A stretch of 64,000 nucleotides of DNA from JAEWWD01 sp964440115 (GCA_964440115.1 CAYTPV010000007.1:62001-126000); one strand, 5' to 3'; shown: positions 32,364 to 42,358, counted from the first letter of the stretch. Numbers and translations are program-made. Notes: generated from the letters alone by a model not told the origin.

Positions 32364-33893
32364 TTGCTTGCAAACATACAGAGCTATGGACTAAACGGCA
32401 TCACAGGCTTTGCCGTACAGGTGCAGGTGGATATCACCAATGGTTTGCCCAGCTTTGAAACGGTGGGTCTGCCCGATGCCGCCGTGCGCGAATCGCGCGA
32501 GCGGGTTCGGGCGGCTATCAAAAACAGCGGGCTGGCATTCCCTGTCAGCCGCATTACCATCAATCTCGCGCCCGCTGATCTGCGAAAAGAAGGCTCGGTA
32601 TACGATCTGCCCATTGCCATCGGAATACTCGAGGCGGCGGGTCAGATCCAATCTGGCTGCACAAAGGATATACTCTTTTTAGGGGAGCTCGCTCTCGATG
32701 GAAGCGTGCGCGCCATCGACGGGGTGCTGCCCATGGTCATAGACGCGTTTGCCCATGGCTGCAAAACGATTGTGCTGCCGGAAGGGAATGCGGAGGAAGC
32801 AGCCTATATTACGGGGGCAACGATACTGCCTGTGCAGTCCCTGCGGCAGGCGGTGGATTGCCTGCGTGAAAGCGAGGCATTCGCACCGTATCCTAATAAA
32901 AGCTGGGATATACAGAGCAATGTGCACAGCGCTGATTTTTCAGAAATCAAGGGTCAGCAAGGGGCAAAACGAGCCGCGGAAATCGCAGTGGCTGGCGGAC
33001 ACAATATTTTGCTTATTGGCACGCCCGGTTCGGGAAAAACCATGCTGGCCCGAAGCATTCCTTCCATACTGCCTGATCTTACTTTCGAAGAATCGCTTGA
33101 GATTACGAAGATCCATTCCGTGGTGGGAGCAACGCGCGAAAGCGGCGGCATCATTCGCGAGCGGCCTTTTCGCGCACCGCATCACGGCGCATCCGCAGCC
33201 GCTCTGATAGGGGGCGGCCAGCACGCGCTGCCGGGTGAGATCAGCCTTGCGCATTATGGAGTTCTGTTTCTGGATGAATTCCCAGAGTTTCGCAAGGATG
33301 TGCTCGAAGCACTTCGTCAGCCGCTTGAAGACGGGGTAGTCACCATTACACGTGCAATGGCAAACGCCACCTATCCGGCTGAGTTTATGCTTGTCGCCGC
33401 TATGAATCCCTGCCCCTGCGGCAACTATGGCTCCCGGATCACGCCGTGCCGCTGTACGCCGTTCCAGATTCAACGGTATCAGGGCCGTATCAGCGGGCCG
33501 CTTCTTGATCGTCTTGATATTCATATTGAAATGACGGAAGTTGGATACTCGGATATCTCCAGCAAGGCGGCAGGGGAGTCTTCGGCGGTTATCCGCGCGC
33601 GTGTAAACCGCGCCAGACAAATCCAGCGCGATCGATATAAAAAGGAGAGAATATACTTCAACGCGCAGCTGCCCAATGGCCTTATCCGCACATACTGCGC
33701 GTTGGACGATGCCTCCGAAGCATTGCTTCGGCAGGCGTTTTCCGCGCTGCATCTGAGCGCGCGGGCATACAACCGAATATTAAAGGTTGCCCGGACTATA
33801 GCGGATATTGAAGGAAACGATAAAATACGCAGCGAACATATCGCTGAAGCAATACAATATCGCAGCCTTGACTCCAAATGTCTGGGGGGATAA
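32364..33893 (+). CDS. comM: ComM/YifB family Mg-chelatase-like AAA+ ATPase
   Basis: The 509-residue protein opens with the ChlI-like domain (ITGFAVQVQVDITNGLPSFE, VGLPDAAVRESRERV), followed by an AAA+ module with Walker A GTPGSGKT near residue 220, HHGASAAALIGGG, LFLDEFPEF (Walker B), and a C-terminal Mg-chelatase domain with a Cys-rich CPCGNYGSRITPCRC. In naturally competent bacteria ComM drives branch migration during integration of foreign DNA; YifB is widespread. TTG 32364 is the start (GGGGGT 9 bases before); an ATG nearby is out of frame. dprA follows after one base. Confidence 0.92.
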   Translation: MLANIQSYGLNGITGFAVQVQVDITNGLPSFETVGLPDAAVRESRERVRAAIKNSGLAFPVSRITINLAPADLRKEGSVYDLPIAIGILEAAGQIQSGCTKDILFLGELALDGSVRAIDGVLPMVIDAFAHGCKTIVLPEGNAEEAAYITGATILPVQSLRQAVDCLRESEAFAPYPNKSWDIQSNVHSADFSEIKGQQGAKRAAEIAVAGGHNILLIGTPGSGKTMLARSIPSILPDLTFEESLEITKIHSVVGATRESGGIIRERPFRAPHHGASAAALIGGGQHALPGEISLAHYGVLFLDEFPEFRKDVLEALRQPLEDGVVTITRAMANATYPAEFMLVAAMNPCPCGNYGSRITPCRCTPFQIQRYQGRISGPLLDRLDIHIEMTEVGYSDISSKAAGESSAVIRARVNRARQIQRDRYKKERIYFNAQLPNGLIRTYCALDDASEALLRQAFSALHLSARAYNRILKVARTIADIEGNDKIRSEHIAEAIQYRSLDSKCLGG

Positions 33894-33894
33894 T

Positions 33895-35007
33895 ATGCGG
33901 GAGCTTTCCAATCACGAACGGCTTTGCCTGTGGCTGAACAGCGTCATTGGGCCGGATGCAGTGCTGTATGAACAACTCACGGCAAAGTATCCGAATATGG
34001 AGGAACTGTTTTCCCTTGCAAAACAGCGCACAGTCTCAGCGTTCTCGCAATGGGGGCCTACTTTTGCGTCACGGCTATGCAATGCGGCGCAGGAAGACAG
34101 AATTGACGAAAGCATTCGATTTCTCGAAAAGAACCGTCTGGATTTCATACCGATTACAAACGCGGGGTATCCGGAACTTCTTAAGGAAATCCACCATCCT
34201 CCCGCTGCGCTGTATGTAAAAGGTCGGCTGGAATCTGCATATCCCCTGACAATCGCCATGATTGGCATGAGAAAAAATACTGCCTACGGGGAAGCTGTGT
34301 CGCGGCATTTCGGGTATGAACTGGCGCAGGCCGGGGTGACCGTGGTATCGGGGATGGCGTTAGGGATAGATAGCTTCGCTTCGGCAGGAGCATTGCGTTG
34401 CACAGAAGCGAAAAACCCCACCATCGCTGTGTTGGGCAGCGGTATTGACGTCATTTATCCAAGTTCCAATGCGCGGCTTTATGATGAGATAGCCGAGCGC
34501 GGAGCAATCGTTTCGGAATTTTTACCCGGCACCAAACCGCTTCGCGGCAATTTCCCCATTCGAAACCGCGTTATCAGCGGGCTTTCGCGCGGCGTGATTG
34601 TTGTTGAGGCTGCGGGCCGCAGCGGCACGACCATTACCGTCAACCACGCGCTCGATCAAAATCGAGACGTTTTTGCAATCCCCGGCAGAATTACGGATGA
34701 AAGCAGCGTTGGGCCAAACGGGCTCATACAACGCGGCGAAGCCAAGCCTGTATTCTGTGTGCAGGACATTCTCGTGGAATACGGCATGGCATCATCTGTA
34801 CAGCAAAATCCGGCAGAAGAAATCGACGTGTCGGGTATGAATGATGTACAGCGAAGGATTGTCGAACAGCTACGAAGCGGGGAAAAGAGCGCTGACGAAT
34901 TATGTGAAATTCTGTCACTCGCGGCGGCGGATGTAAATTCTGCCTTGACATCGCTGCGGTTTTCGGGAATAATTAAGCAGTTACCGGGCCGGGTCTTCGG
35001 GCTCTGA
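33895..35007 (+). CDS. dprA: DNA processing protein DprA (Smf)
   Basis: DprA protects incoming single-stranded DNA and loads RecA. The 370-residue protein has an N-terminal SAM-like helical part, the Rossmann core (IAMIGMRKNTAYGE, VSGMALGIDSFA, FPIRNRVISGLSRGVIVVEA) and a C-terminal winged-helix-like DML1 domain (about 310-370). ATG 33895 has GGGGGATAAT directly before it. The comM-dprA-topA order is common in Firmicutes. Confidence 0.95.
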   Translation: MRELSNHERLCLWLNSVIGPDAVLYEQLTAKYPNMEELFSLAKQRTVSAFSQWGPTFASRLCNAAQEDRIDESIRFLEKNRLDFIPITNAGYPELLKEIHHPPAALYVKGRLESAYPLTIAMIGMRKNTAYGEAVSRHFGYELAQAGVTVVSGMALGIDSFASAGALRCTEAKNPTIAVLGSGIDVIYPSSNARLYDEIAERGAIVSEFLPGTKPLRGNFPIRNRVISGLSRGVIVVEAAGRSGTTITVNHALDQNRDVFAIPGRITDESSVGPNGLIQRGEAKPVFCVQDILVEYGMASSVQQNPAEEIDVSGMNDVQRRIVEQLRSGEKSADELCEILSLAAADVNSALTSLRFSGIIKQLPGRVFGL

Positions 35008-35032
35008 CACATGTGCCCGGGTGGAGGATCGG

Positions 35033-37132
35033 ATGACGGATACGCTGGTCATCGTGGAGTCGCCGGCAAAGGCGAAGACAATCGGAAAATTCTTAGGAAA
35101 AAATTATAAGGTAATCGCCTCTAACGGCCATGTGCGTGATCTGCCGAAAAGTCAGCTCGGCGTAGATGTCGAGCATGGCTTTGCGCCCAAGTATATCACG
35201 CTTCGGGGCAGAGGAGAGGTTCTCGACAAGATACGCAGGGAAGCCAAGGCCGCCAAGAACGTGTACCTTGCAACCGACCCTGACCGCGAAGGTGAGGCGA
35301 TATCCTGGCATCTCGCGCAGATACTGCATTTGGATGAAAACTCCAAATGCCGCATCGTGTTCAATGAAATCACGTCCTCGGCAGTAAAGAACTCGATTAA
35401 AGGCGTTCGTCCGATTGATATGCGTCTTGTTGACGCACAACAGGCGCGGCGAATTCTGGATCGTTTGGTTGGTTACAAAATCAGCCCCATACTTTGGGCA
35501 AAGGTTCGCAAGGGCCTTTCTGCCGGCCGCGTACAATCGGTTGCAACGCGCATACTCTGCGACCGTGAACAGGAAATAGCGGATTTTGTGCCTGAAGAAT
35601 ACTGGAACATCGATGTGCAGCTTTCCGAAAAGCGCACCCGCAAAAGCTTTGAAGCCAAGTTCTACGGTTACGATGGGAAAAAGTCCGATATTCCAAACGG
35701 AGAAGCGGCAGAAGCCGTGCTCAAACGCATCGAAAACGCAGAATTTATTGCGACAGATGTCAAGATCGGCCAAAAGACAAGGCATCCTGCGGCTCCCTTC
35801 ACCACAAGCTCCCTGCAGCAGGAAGCATCAAGAAAGCTTGGTTTTACCACAAAGCGCACCATGCTGGTTGCCCAGCAATTATACGAAGGTGTCGAGCTTG
35901 AAGGAAAAGGCGCAACCGGACTTGTTACCTATATACGTACGGACTCCGTGCGCATTGCGCAGGAAGCGCAGGCACAGGCCAAAACGCATATTGAAGAAGA
36001 ATTCGGCGCGAAATATCTGCCGGAAAAACCAAATGTATATAAAGGCCGAGCGGGTGCGCAAGATGCCCACGAAGCAATACGGCCTACTGCACTGAGCAAT
36101 ACGCCTGCTTCCGTAAAAGCTTCTTTGTCGAACGATCAGTATAAGCTCTATAAGCTGATATACGAACGCTTCTTGGCAAGCCAGATGGCTGAAGCGAAAT
36201 ATGAAACCAACACTGTCACCATAGACGCCAACGGCTGTACGTTCAGAGCAGTTGGTATCCGGACACTGTTCGATGGATTTACCGTTGTTTACACGGAAAG
36301 CCGAGACGATGCGCAGGAAAAAGAGGTTGTACTGCCGCTGATCGAAACGGGTGACGCTTTTATTCTGAAGAAAGTGGATAGCGAGCAGCGCTTTACACAG
36401 CCGCCGCCGCGGTATACCGAAGCCTCACTGGTGAAAATGCTCGAAGAAAAGGGCATCGGCCGCCCGAGCACCTATTCGCCGACGATATCTACTATCATCG
36501 AGCGCGGCTACGTGTGCCGTGAAAAGAAGCAGTTGATTCCTACAGAGCTGGGTATTGTTGTTACGCAGCTGATGAAGGAGAATTTTGAGAATATTGTCGA
36601 TGTAGCCTTCACTGCGGATATGGAAGAAAAGCTGGACCATGTGGAAGAAGGCAAAACGCAGGGCGAAAGCGTGCTAGGGGAATTTTTTGCCCCATTCATG
36701 AAAACTGTCGAGGCGGCTTCTGAGAACATTGAAAAAGTTGTGATACCTGACGAGATATCCGATATTCCCTGTGAAAAATGCGGCGCCATGATGGTATACA
36801 AAATGGGACGCTTCGGAAAATTTCTGGCATGTCCTAATTTCCCCGAGTGCCGCAATACCAAGCCCATACTCGAAAAAATCGATGTGACCTGTCCGGAATG
36901 CGGCGGCACCCTTATTAAACGCAAATCAAAGCGCGGAAAAGCTTTCTATGGCTGCGAGAACTACCCCAACTGCAGCTTCGTTTCCTGGGATAAGCCCGTG
37001 CAGGACCGATGCCCCAAGTGCGGCGCTATGATGGTGCAGAAAATGGGGCAAAAAGGCAGTTATGTCTCGTGCACGGCAAAAGAGTGCGGATTTATACTGC
37101 GCAATAAGAAGGATAAAGAAGATGCCGAATGA
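35033..37132 (+). CDS. topA: DNA topoisomerase I
   Basis: It relaxes negative supercoils. About 699 residues: Toprim domain (VIVESPAKAKTI, ATDPDREGEAISWH), active-site tyrosine in VTYIRTDSVRI, and three C-terminal four-Cys zinc ribbons (CEKCGAMM..CPNFPEC, CPECGGTL..CENYPNC, CPKCGAMM..CTAKEC) that bind single strands. ATG 35033 follows GGAGG at 5 bases; a GTG four codons earlier is less likely. trmFO begins inside its last codons. Confidence 0.97.
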   Translation: MTDTLVIVESPAKAKTIGKFLGKNYKVIASNGHVRDLPKSQLGVDVEHGFAPKYITLRGRGEVLDKIRREAKAAKNVYLATDPDREGEAISWHLAQILHLDENSKCRIVFNEITSSAVKNSIKGVRPIDMRLVDAQQARRILDRLVGYKISPILWAKVRKGLSAGRVQSVATRILCDREQEIADFVPEEYWNIDVQLSEKRTRKSFEAKFYGYDGKKSDIPNGEAAEAVLKRIENAEFIATDVKIGQKTRHPAAPFTTSSLQQEASRKLGFTTKRTMLVAQQLYEGVELEGKGATGLVTYIRTDSVRIAQEAQAQAKTHIEEEFGAKYLPEKPNVYKGRAGAQDAHEAIRPTALSNTPASVKASLSNDQYKLYKLIYERFLASQMAEAKYETNTVTIDANGCTFRAVGIRTLFDGFTVVYTESRDDAQEKEVVLPLIETGDAFILKKVDSEQRFTQPPPRYTEASLVKMLEEKGIGRPSTYSPTISTIIERGYVCREKKQLIPTELGIVVTQLMKENFENIVDVAFTADMEEKLDHVEEGKTQGESVLGEFFAPFMKTVEAASENIEKVVIPDEISDIPCEKCGAMMVYKMGRFGKFLACPNFPECRNTKPILEKIDVTCPECGGTLIKRKSKRGKAFYGCENYPNCSFVSWDKPVQDRCPKCGAMMVQKMGQKGSYVSCTAKECGFILRNKKDKEDAE

Positions 37133-38432
37133 GATGCGCGCATCTGTGATCGGCGCTGGCCTTGCGGGATGCGAGGCTGCCTATCAGCTTGCGCAGCGCG
37201 GCATATCTGTTCAGCTAATTGAAATGAAGCCGGCTTTGCGCTCACCCGCGCACAACAGCGATGATTTTGCGGAACTGGTTTGTTCCAATTCATTGCGGTC
37301 AGACAGAATACAAAACGCCGTAGGCCTGCTCAAGGAAGAACTGCGGCGCATGGATTCACTGATTCTGCATGCCGCGGACGCAACCCGCGTGCCAGCCGGC
37401 GGCGCTTTAGCGGTAGATCGCGAAGATTTCTCACGTCTTGTTACAGATACGATACGACAGCACCCCAATATTCACATACTATCCTGTGAAGTGAAGCAGC
37501 TGCCGGATTCGCCCGCTATCGTGGCAACAGGTCCGCTTACGGCAGGACCTCTGTTTTCTGCTATAGAAGAGGCGTCGGGTGGCAGTTTGCACTTCTACGA
37601 TGCCGCAGCGCCGGTATTGTTCGCGGACTCTCTGGATATGAACATCGTATTCCGCGCATCGCGCTACGGCAGGGGGGAAGATTATCTCAATTGCCCCATG
37701 ACGAAACAGGAATACTTTGCATTCTATACCGAGCTGATTGGTGCCCAAACGGCACAGCTTCATGAATTCGAAACGCCGCGTGTGTTTGAGGGCTGCATGC
37801 CGGTGGAAGCAATGGCTCGCCGTGGGGAACGAACGCTTGCGTTTGGGCCGTTAAAGCCCGTCGGGCTTACTGATCCGCGTTCGCCTGACGGAAGAAGGCC
37901 ATATGCGATCGTCCAGCTCAGGCAGGATGATAAGAACGCGACACTGTATAACATCGTAGGGTTTCAGACGAATCTTACGTTCCCTGAGCAGCGGCGTGTG
38001 TTTCGCATGATACCCGGCCTAAAGAACGCCGAGTTTGCGCGTTACGGCGTGATGCATCGCAACACGTTTTTGAAATCTCCCGGCCTTCTTGGCTGGGATT
38101 ATCAAATGTTAAATCGACCGGGTCTGTATTTTGCGGGGCAGATTACGGGCGTAGAAGGATATGTGGAATCGGCGGCAAGCGGTTTTGCTGCCGGGCTGAA
38201 TTTGGCCAGGGCTCTTCACGGGGAGCCGCCTGTCGATTTTACCCGAAAAACAGCCATCGGTGCTCTTGCGCATTATGTTTCTGAATATAACGGCAATGAT
38301 TTTCAACCGATGAACGTGACTTACGGCATTATTGAACCTCTTGAGAGGGCACCTCGCGATAAAGAACAGCGATATACGCAAATGGCGGAACGCGCACTCA
38401 AAATCGTGGAGGAACTGCAAACGAATTGTTAA
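37122..38432 (+). CDS. trmFO: Methylenetetrahydrofolate--tRNA-(uracil-5-)-methyltransferase TrmFO
   Basis: The enzyme makes 5-methyluridine 54 in tRNA using methylene-tetrahydrofolate and FADH2. The 436-residue protein has the FAD motif VIGAGLAGCEAAYQLAQRG, the CSNSLRSD block, GGALAVDREDFS, EGCMPVEAMARRG and the C-terminal GYVESAASGFAAGLN. ATG 37122 (AAGGA 8 bases upstream) overlaps the topA end by 11 bases. Topologically as in Bacillus (topA-trmFO-xerC-clpQ), except xerC is absent. Confidence 0.96.
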   Translation: MPNEMRASVIGAGLAGCEAAYQLAQRGISVQLIEMKPALRSPAHNSDDFAELVCSNSLRSDRIQNAVGLLKEELRRMDSLILHAADATRVPAGGALAVDREDFSRLVTDTIRQHPNIHILSCEVKQLPDSPAIVATGPLTAGPLFSAIEEASGGSLHFYDAAAPVLFADSLDMNIVFRASRYGRGEDYLNCPMTKQEYFAFYTELIGAQTAQLHEFETPRVFEGCMPVEAMARRGERTLAFGPLKPVGLTDPRSPDGRRPYAIVQLRQDDKNATLYNIVGFQTNLTFPEQRRVFRMIPGLKNAEFARYGVMHRNTFLKSPGLLGWDYQMLNRPGLYFAGQITGVEGYVESAASGFAAGLNLARALHGEPPVDFTRKTAIGALAHYVSEYNGNDFQPMNVTYGIIEPLERAPRDKEQRYTQMAERALKIVEELQTNC

Positions 38433-38532
38433 GGTTCCGGCGCATGGCGGCAAGGTATCGCAACATATGGTATGATGAAGCCATTAAGCTTGGCGGCCGG
38501 TATGCCGATAAGCGCCGAAAGGAAGTAACGAT

Positions 38533-39066
38533 ATGGAACTCGAAGGAACAACGATTATCGCTGTCCGCCGCAACGGCGTTTGCGCCATTGCGGGCGACGG
38601 GCAGGTTACGTTTAATAAGAATACCATTATGAAACACACGGCAAAAAAAGTACGTCGTTTGTATCATAATAAAGTTGTCGCCGGTTTTGCCGGTTCGGTT
38701 GCGGATGCCTTTTCTCTCTGTGAGCGGTTTGAAGCCAAACTCGAACAGTATGGCGGCGGTCTTACGCGCGCGGCGGTTTCACTCGCGCAGGAATGGCGCA
38801 GCGATAAAGCGCTTCGGCAGCTGGAAGCGCTGCTGATTGTGGCCAACAAGGAAGAACTGCTAATTATTTCCGGCACAGGAGAGGTCATCGACCCGGATGA
38901 TGGGATTGCGGCCATTGGCTCCGGCGGTATGTATGCATTGGCGGCGGCAAAGGCTTTGAAAGAGAACACGGAATTATCCGCACGAGAGATCGCAGAACGC
39001 AGCCTTCGCATCGCGGGCGATATCTGCGTGTTTACCAACGGAAACATCGTTGTGGAGGAGGTATAA
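38533..39066 (+). CDS. hslV: ATP-dependent protease subunit HslV (ClpQ)
   Basis: Proteolytic core of the two-component proteasome-like protease. The 177-residue protein begins MELEG followed by TTIIAVRRNG: processing after Gly5 would expose the catalytic Thr. AGDGQVTFNKNTIMKHTAKK and FAGSVADAFSL are typical. GGAAGTAACG precedes the ATG. The stop codon is one base before hslU. Confidence 0.96.
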   Translation: MELEGTTIIAVRRNGVCAIAGDGQVTFNKNTIMKHTAKKVRRLYHNKVVAGFAGSVADAFSLCERFEAKLEQYGGGLTRAAVSLAQEWRSDKALRQLEALLIVANKEELLIISGTGEVIDPDDGIAAIGSGGMYALAAAKALKENTELSAREIAERSLRIAGDICVFTNGNIVVEEV

Positions 39067-39067
39067 T

Positions 39068-40453
39068 ATGCTTACTCCCAGACAGACAGTCGAAGCGCTC
39101 AACAAATACATCGTCGGTCAGGATAAGGCGAAACGAGCGGTAGCAGTCGCACTGCGCAACCGGTATCGCCGTAGTCAGCTGACTCCTGAGATGCGCGAAG
39201 AGATCACACCCAAAAATATCATAATGGTCGGTCCCACCGGCGTAGGCAAAACGGAAATTGCGCGCAGGCTTGCAAAGCTTGTGGATGCGCCGTTCATAAA
39301 GGTGGAAGCCACGAAATTTACCGAGGTCGGCTATGTGGGGCGCGATGTGGATTCTATGGTGCGCGATCTTGTAGAAGCCGCTATTCGCCTGAGAAAGGCT
39401 GCCAGAATGGAACAAGTGCGCCTGATGGCGGAAACCGCCGCCGAACAGCGGCTGGTGGATATTCTGGTGCCGTTTCGCAAGAGCGAGACGCAGCAGCATA
39501 TGAATCCCCTGCAGATGCTGCTTGGCTCTGGGCAGCAGCAACAGGAACCGCAGTTATCTGAAGAAGAAAAGAAAACGCGCTTTACACGGCGCGAGACTGT
39601 GCTTGCGCAGCTTCGCAACGGTCGTCTCGAGGATGAGATCGTCGAGATAGAAGTGGAAGAACGCTCTACCGGCAACGATACCATGATCGCCATGGGCATC
39701 GATATCAACCTGAATGAAATGCTCGGAAGCATACTGCCGGGGAAAAAGAAGCGCCGCAAAATGCCCGTAAAAGAAGCGCGAAGAATACTCGTGCAGGAAG
39801 AGTCAGATAAGCTCATCGACATGGATGAAGTGATACGCGAAGCCGTTGAAAAGGCGGAACAGGACGGAATTATATTCATCGATGAAATCGATAAAATTGC
39901 CGGGACCCGTGCGGCAAACGGGGGTCCCGATGTTTCCCGAGAGGGCGTACAGCGCGATATCCTGCCCATTGTGGAAGGCTCGACCGTCAATACGAAATAC
40001 GGCCCGGTCAAGACGGATTATATGCTGTTTATTGCCGCGGGCGCATTCCATGTATCCAAGGTGACGGATCTCATACCGGAACTGCAGGGACGTTTCCCCA
40101 TCCGCGTAGAGCTGGATGCGCTTACACAGGAAGACTACAAACGAATTCTGACTCAGCCGGAAAACGCGATTACCAAGCAGTATGCCGAATTGCTCAAAAC
40201 CGATCACGTGATGCTTAACTTCGATGAGGATGCTCTCGATGCAATCGCAAAGTATGCTTATATTGCAAACGAGAGTACGGAAAACATTGGCGCGCGCAGA
40301 TTGCATACCATTATGGAGACGCTGCTGGAGGATATTTCTTTCAATGCCGGAGGGGATTTCCCCGATGTCGATGTAAAAATTGACGGCGCGTATGTGAAGG
40401 AAAGAATGGCCAGCGCTTATGTGGACGAGGATCTCCATAAGTACATTCTGTAA
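39068..40453 (+). CDS. hslU: ATP-dependent protease ATPase subunit HslU (ClpY)
   Basis: AAA+ unfoldase that feeds HslV. The 461-residue protein has LNKYIVGQDKAKRAVAVALR, Walker A GPTGVGKTE, the pore motif GYVGRD, an I-domain with Gln-rich stretch (about 145-165), Walker B IFIDEIDKIA, and the conserved C-terminal tail ending DLHKYIL that inserts into HslV. GGAGGAGG is located in the end of hslV. codY, which follows in Bacillus, is missing. Confidence 0.97.
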   Translation: MLTPRQTVEALNKYIVGQDKAKRAVAVALRNRYRRSQLTPEMREEITPKNIIMVGPTGVGKTEIARRLAKLVDAPFIKVEATKFTEVGYVGRDVDSMVRDLVEAAIRLRKAARMEQVRLMAETAAEQRLVDILVPFRKSETQQHMNPLQMLLGSGQQQQEPQLSEEEKKTRFTRRETVLAQLRNGRLEDEIVEIEVEERSTGNDTMIAMGIDINLNEMLGSILPGKKKRRKMPVKEARRILVQEESDKLIDMDEVIREAVEKAEQDGIIFIDEIDKIAGTRAANGGPDVSREGVQRDILPIVEGSTVNTKYGPVKTDYMLFIAAGAFHVSKVTDLIPELQGRFPIRVELDALTQEDYKRILTQPENAITKQYAELLKTDHVMLNFDEDALDAIAKYAYIANESTENIGARRLHTIMETLLEDISFNAGGDFPDVDVKIDGAYVKERMASAYVDEDLHKYIL

Positions 40454-40505
40454 AGCGTGCCCCGGGCCGACTAGCACAAAAGCCGACTAAGCCGGAGGGG
40501 AACAA

Positions 40506-41432
40506 ATGAAAATTCGACTGATTTCAGCCATGCTGTGCCTTGTTGTGCTTATTTCTGGCTGCGCATCGAATAGCAAACCTGTAGTGGCAGAGAATACGGA
40601 AGCAAAAAGTGCACTTGACGTAATGGATCTTCCCGTTGCAACAGCAACGCCGACTCCCGTACCTGCTCCTACAGCTACGCCTTTGCCCCCAGCTGCTAAA
40701 GCACCCCCGGCTTCGCCTGCTTCTGATGATCAGGAAACTGCGAGTACGCCGGAACCGACCAAAAAGCCGGAACCTGCGTATGGAATGAAGAAGATCAACA
40801 ACGAAAAAGGGTATATCAAAGCAGAGGACGTTAATCTTCGCAAGGGCCCCGGTACGGATTACGCGGTAGTGGATAAAGTTGATTATCCTTCAAAAGTTGT
40901 GATTACCGCAAAAAATGATTTGTGGTATCACATTAAAGTTGGAGATACGCAAGGATATATACTCAAAGAGTATGTAGGGGTGGGCGCGGTGCCAACGCCT
41001 ATGCCTACTCCCAAACCAACGCCCAAGCCTACTCCTGAACCGGTAATCGATAAGGGCGACAACACCGATTATGAAAAGGATGAGGCTTATATCGCGGCAA
41101 AACTGATGTATGCCGAGGGTAAAAATCAATCTGAAGAAAGCTATTATGCAATGGCCAGCGTATTATACAACCGGTGCAATTCCAGCAGATTCGGCGGAAC
41201 AGTTGAGCAGGAAGTGTATCGCTCCGGTCAGTTCTCCGTTGTACGCAATGAAAGTTTTTCGGATATGATTCCGAGCAATGAAGCGTACAGAATTGCGCAG
41301 GATGTGTTTATGAACGGAAATCGCACAATTCCGGAGGGGGTTATGTATTTCCGTTCCGCTAGCAGCGGGGAATACTGGTCTTCCTCAAGAACGTTTTATA
41401 AAACGATAGGCGGGAACAATTATTACTATTGA
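40506..41432 (+). CDS. Lipoprotein with SH3b domain and SleB-type cell-wall hydrolase domain
   Basis: The 308-residue protein has a lipobox (LVVLISGC, Cys about 20), a Pro/Thr/Ala-rich linker (about 45-95), an SH3b domain (about 100-160: KAEDVNLRKGPGTDYAVVDKV) for peptidoglycan binding, another Pro-Thr repeat linker (PTPKPTPKPTPEP), and a C-terminal Hydrolase_2 domain (about 190-308). The catalytic Glu is probably in KLMYAEGKNQ; the QFSVVRN segment also fits. Such enzymes are lytic transglycosylases like the spore cortex-lytic SleB. An outer-face membrane anchor is expected. GGAGGGGAAC precedes the start. It stands between hslU and the rpsB promoter. Confidence 0.88.
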   Translation: MKIRLISAMLCLVVLISGCASNSKPVVAENTEAKSALDVMDLPVATATPTPVPAPTATPLPPAAKAPPASPASDDQETASTPEPTKKPEPAYGMKKINNEKGYIKAEDVNLRKGPGTDYAVVDKVDYPSKVVITAKNDLWYHIKVGDTQGYILKEYVGVGAVPTPMPTPKPTPKPTPEPVIDKGDNTDYEKDEAYIAAKLMYAEGKNQSEESYYAMASVLYNRCNSSRFGGTVEQEVYRSGQFSVVRNESFSDMIPSNEAYRIAQDVFMNGNRTIPEGVMYFRSASSGEYWSSSRTFYKTIGGNNYYY

Positions 41433-41467
41433 GTGCGTGAATTTTACATCGATGCCTGGAAAGCCCC

Positions 41468-41497
41468 TTGCACTCTGGAACATTCACATGCTATAAT
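41468..41497 (+). promoter_or_regulatory. Promoter of rpsB-tsf
   Basis: TTGCAC (41468-41473), 18-base spacer, perfect TATAAT (41492-41497), about 105 bases upstream of rpsB. Confidence 0.7.
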
Positions 41498-41526
41498 ACG
41501 CAAGGTATGACGCACCCTTGCCGATT

Positions 41527-41558
41527 CGCAGGTTCGTGCCCCAAAAGGGTTTCCTGCG
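41527..41558 (+). other. Hairpin in rpsB leader (candidate S2 leader)
   Basis: CGCAGG (41527-41532) pairs with CCTGCG (41553-41558); an inner CCC/GGG pair closes an AAAA tetraloop. It lies in the untranslated leader about 45 bases before rpsB. Autogenous control by S2 is plausible but unproved here. Confidence 0.4.
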
Positions 41559-41602
41559 GAGTTGACGCGAGGGGAGGAAATTAACGAGGAGGTATATTTG
41601 TT

Positions 41603-42322
41603 ATGTCCGTCATTTCCATGAAACAGCTGTTGGAGGCCGGTGTTCATTTCGGTCACCAGACCCGTCGTTGGAACCCCAAGATGAGGGAATACATCTTCAC
41701 CGAGCGCAACGGCATCTACATCATCGATCTGCAGAAGACCGTGAAGAAAATTGAAGAGTCCTACTATTTCGTTCGTGATCTTGCGCTCAGGGGCGAGACC
41801 GTTCTGTTTGTAGGAACCAAGAAGCAGGCACAGGAATCCATTGAACAGGAAGCCCGCCGCTGCGAAATGTATTTCGTCAACCAGCGCTGGCTGGGCGGCA
41901 TGCTCACCAACTTCAAAACCATCCAGAGCCGCATCGGCAAACTGCGCAAAATCGAGCAGATGGAAGCCAACGGTCAGTTTGAACTGCTTCCCAAAAAAGA
42001 AGTCATCAAGCTGCTGGCTGAAAAAGAAAAGCTCGAACGCAACCTCGGTGGCATAAAGGATATGAAAAAGCTCCCCGGCGCCATGTTTGTGGTTGACCCC
42101 CGCAAAGAGCACATTGCCATCATGGAAGCCCGTGCTCTGGGAATCCCCATCGTCGCTATCGTAGATACGAACTGCGATCCCGACGAAGTGGATTATGTTA
42201 TCCCCGGCAACGACGACGCTATCCGCGCCGTGAAGCTCATCGCTTCCAAGATTGCGGACGCTGTGCTCGAAGGCCATCAGGGCGAGCAAATGAGCGACGG
42301 AGAAGCCTCCGAAGAAGAATAA
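41603..42322 (+). CDS. rpsB: 30S ribosomal protein S2
   Basis: The 239-residue protein has the S2 signature MKQLLEAGVHFGHQTRRWNP, later PRKEHIAIMEARALGIP and VDTNCDPDEVDYVIPGNDDA. GAGGAGGTATATTTGTT precedes ATG. It is the first gene of the rpsB-tsf-pyrH-frr block. Confidence 0.98.
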   Translation: MSVISMKQLLEAGVHFGHQTRRWNPKMREYIFTERNGIYIIDLQKTVKKIEESYYFVRDLALRGETVLFVGTKKQAQESIEQEARRCEMYFVNQRWLGGMLTNFKTIQSRIGKLRKIEQMEANGQFELLPKKEVIKLLAEKEKLERNLGGIKDMKKLPGAMFVVDPRKEHIAIMEARALGIPIVAIVDTNCDPDEVDYVIPGNDDAIRAVKLIASKIADAVLEGHQGEQMSDGEASEEE

Positions 42323-42332
42323 CTAGCTTTGA

Positions 42333-42358
42333 GGGGGAGCCGGTAATAGCTCCCCTTT
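42333..42358 (+). terminator. Attenuator-like hairpin between rpsB and tsf
   Basis: GGGGGAGC pairs with GCTCCCC and is followed by TTTAT. The U tract is short, so partial termination or a processing site that sets the S2:EF-Ts ratio is likely. Confidence 0.6.
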
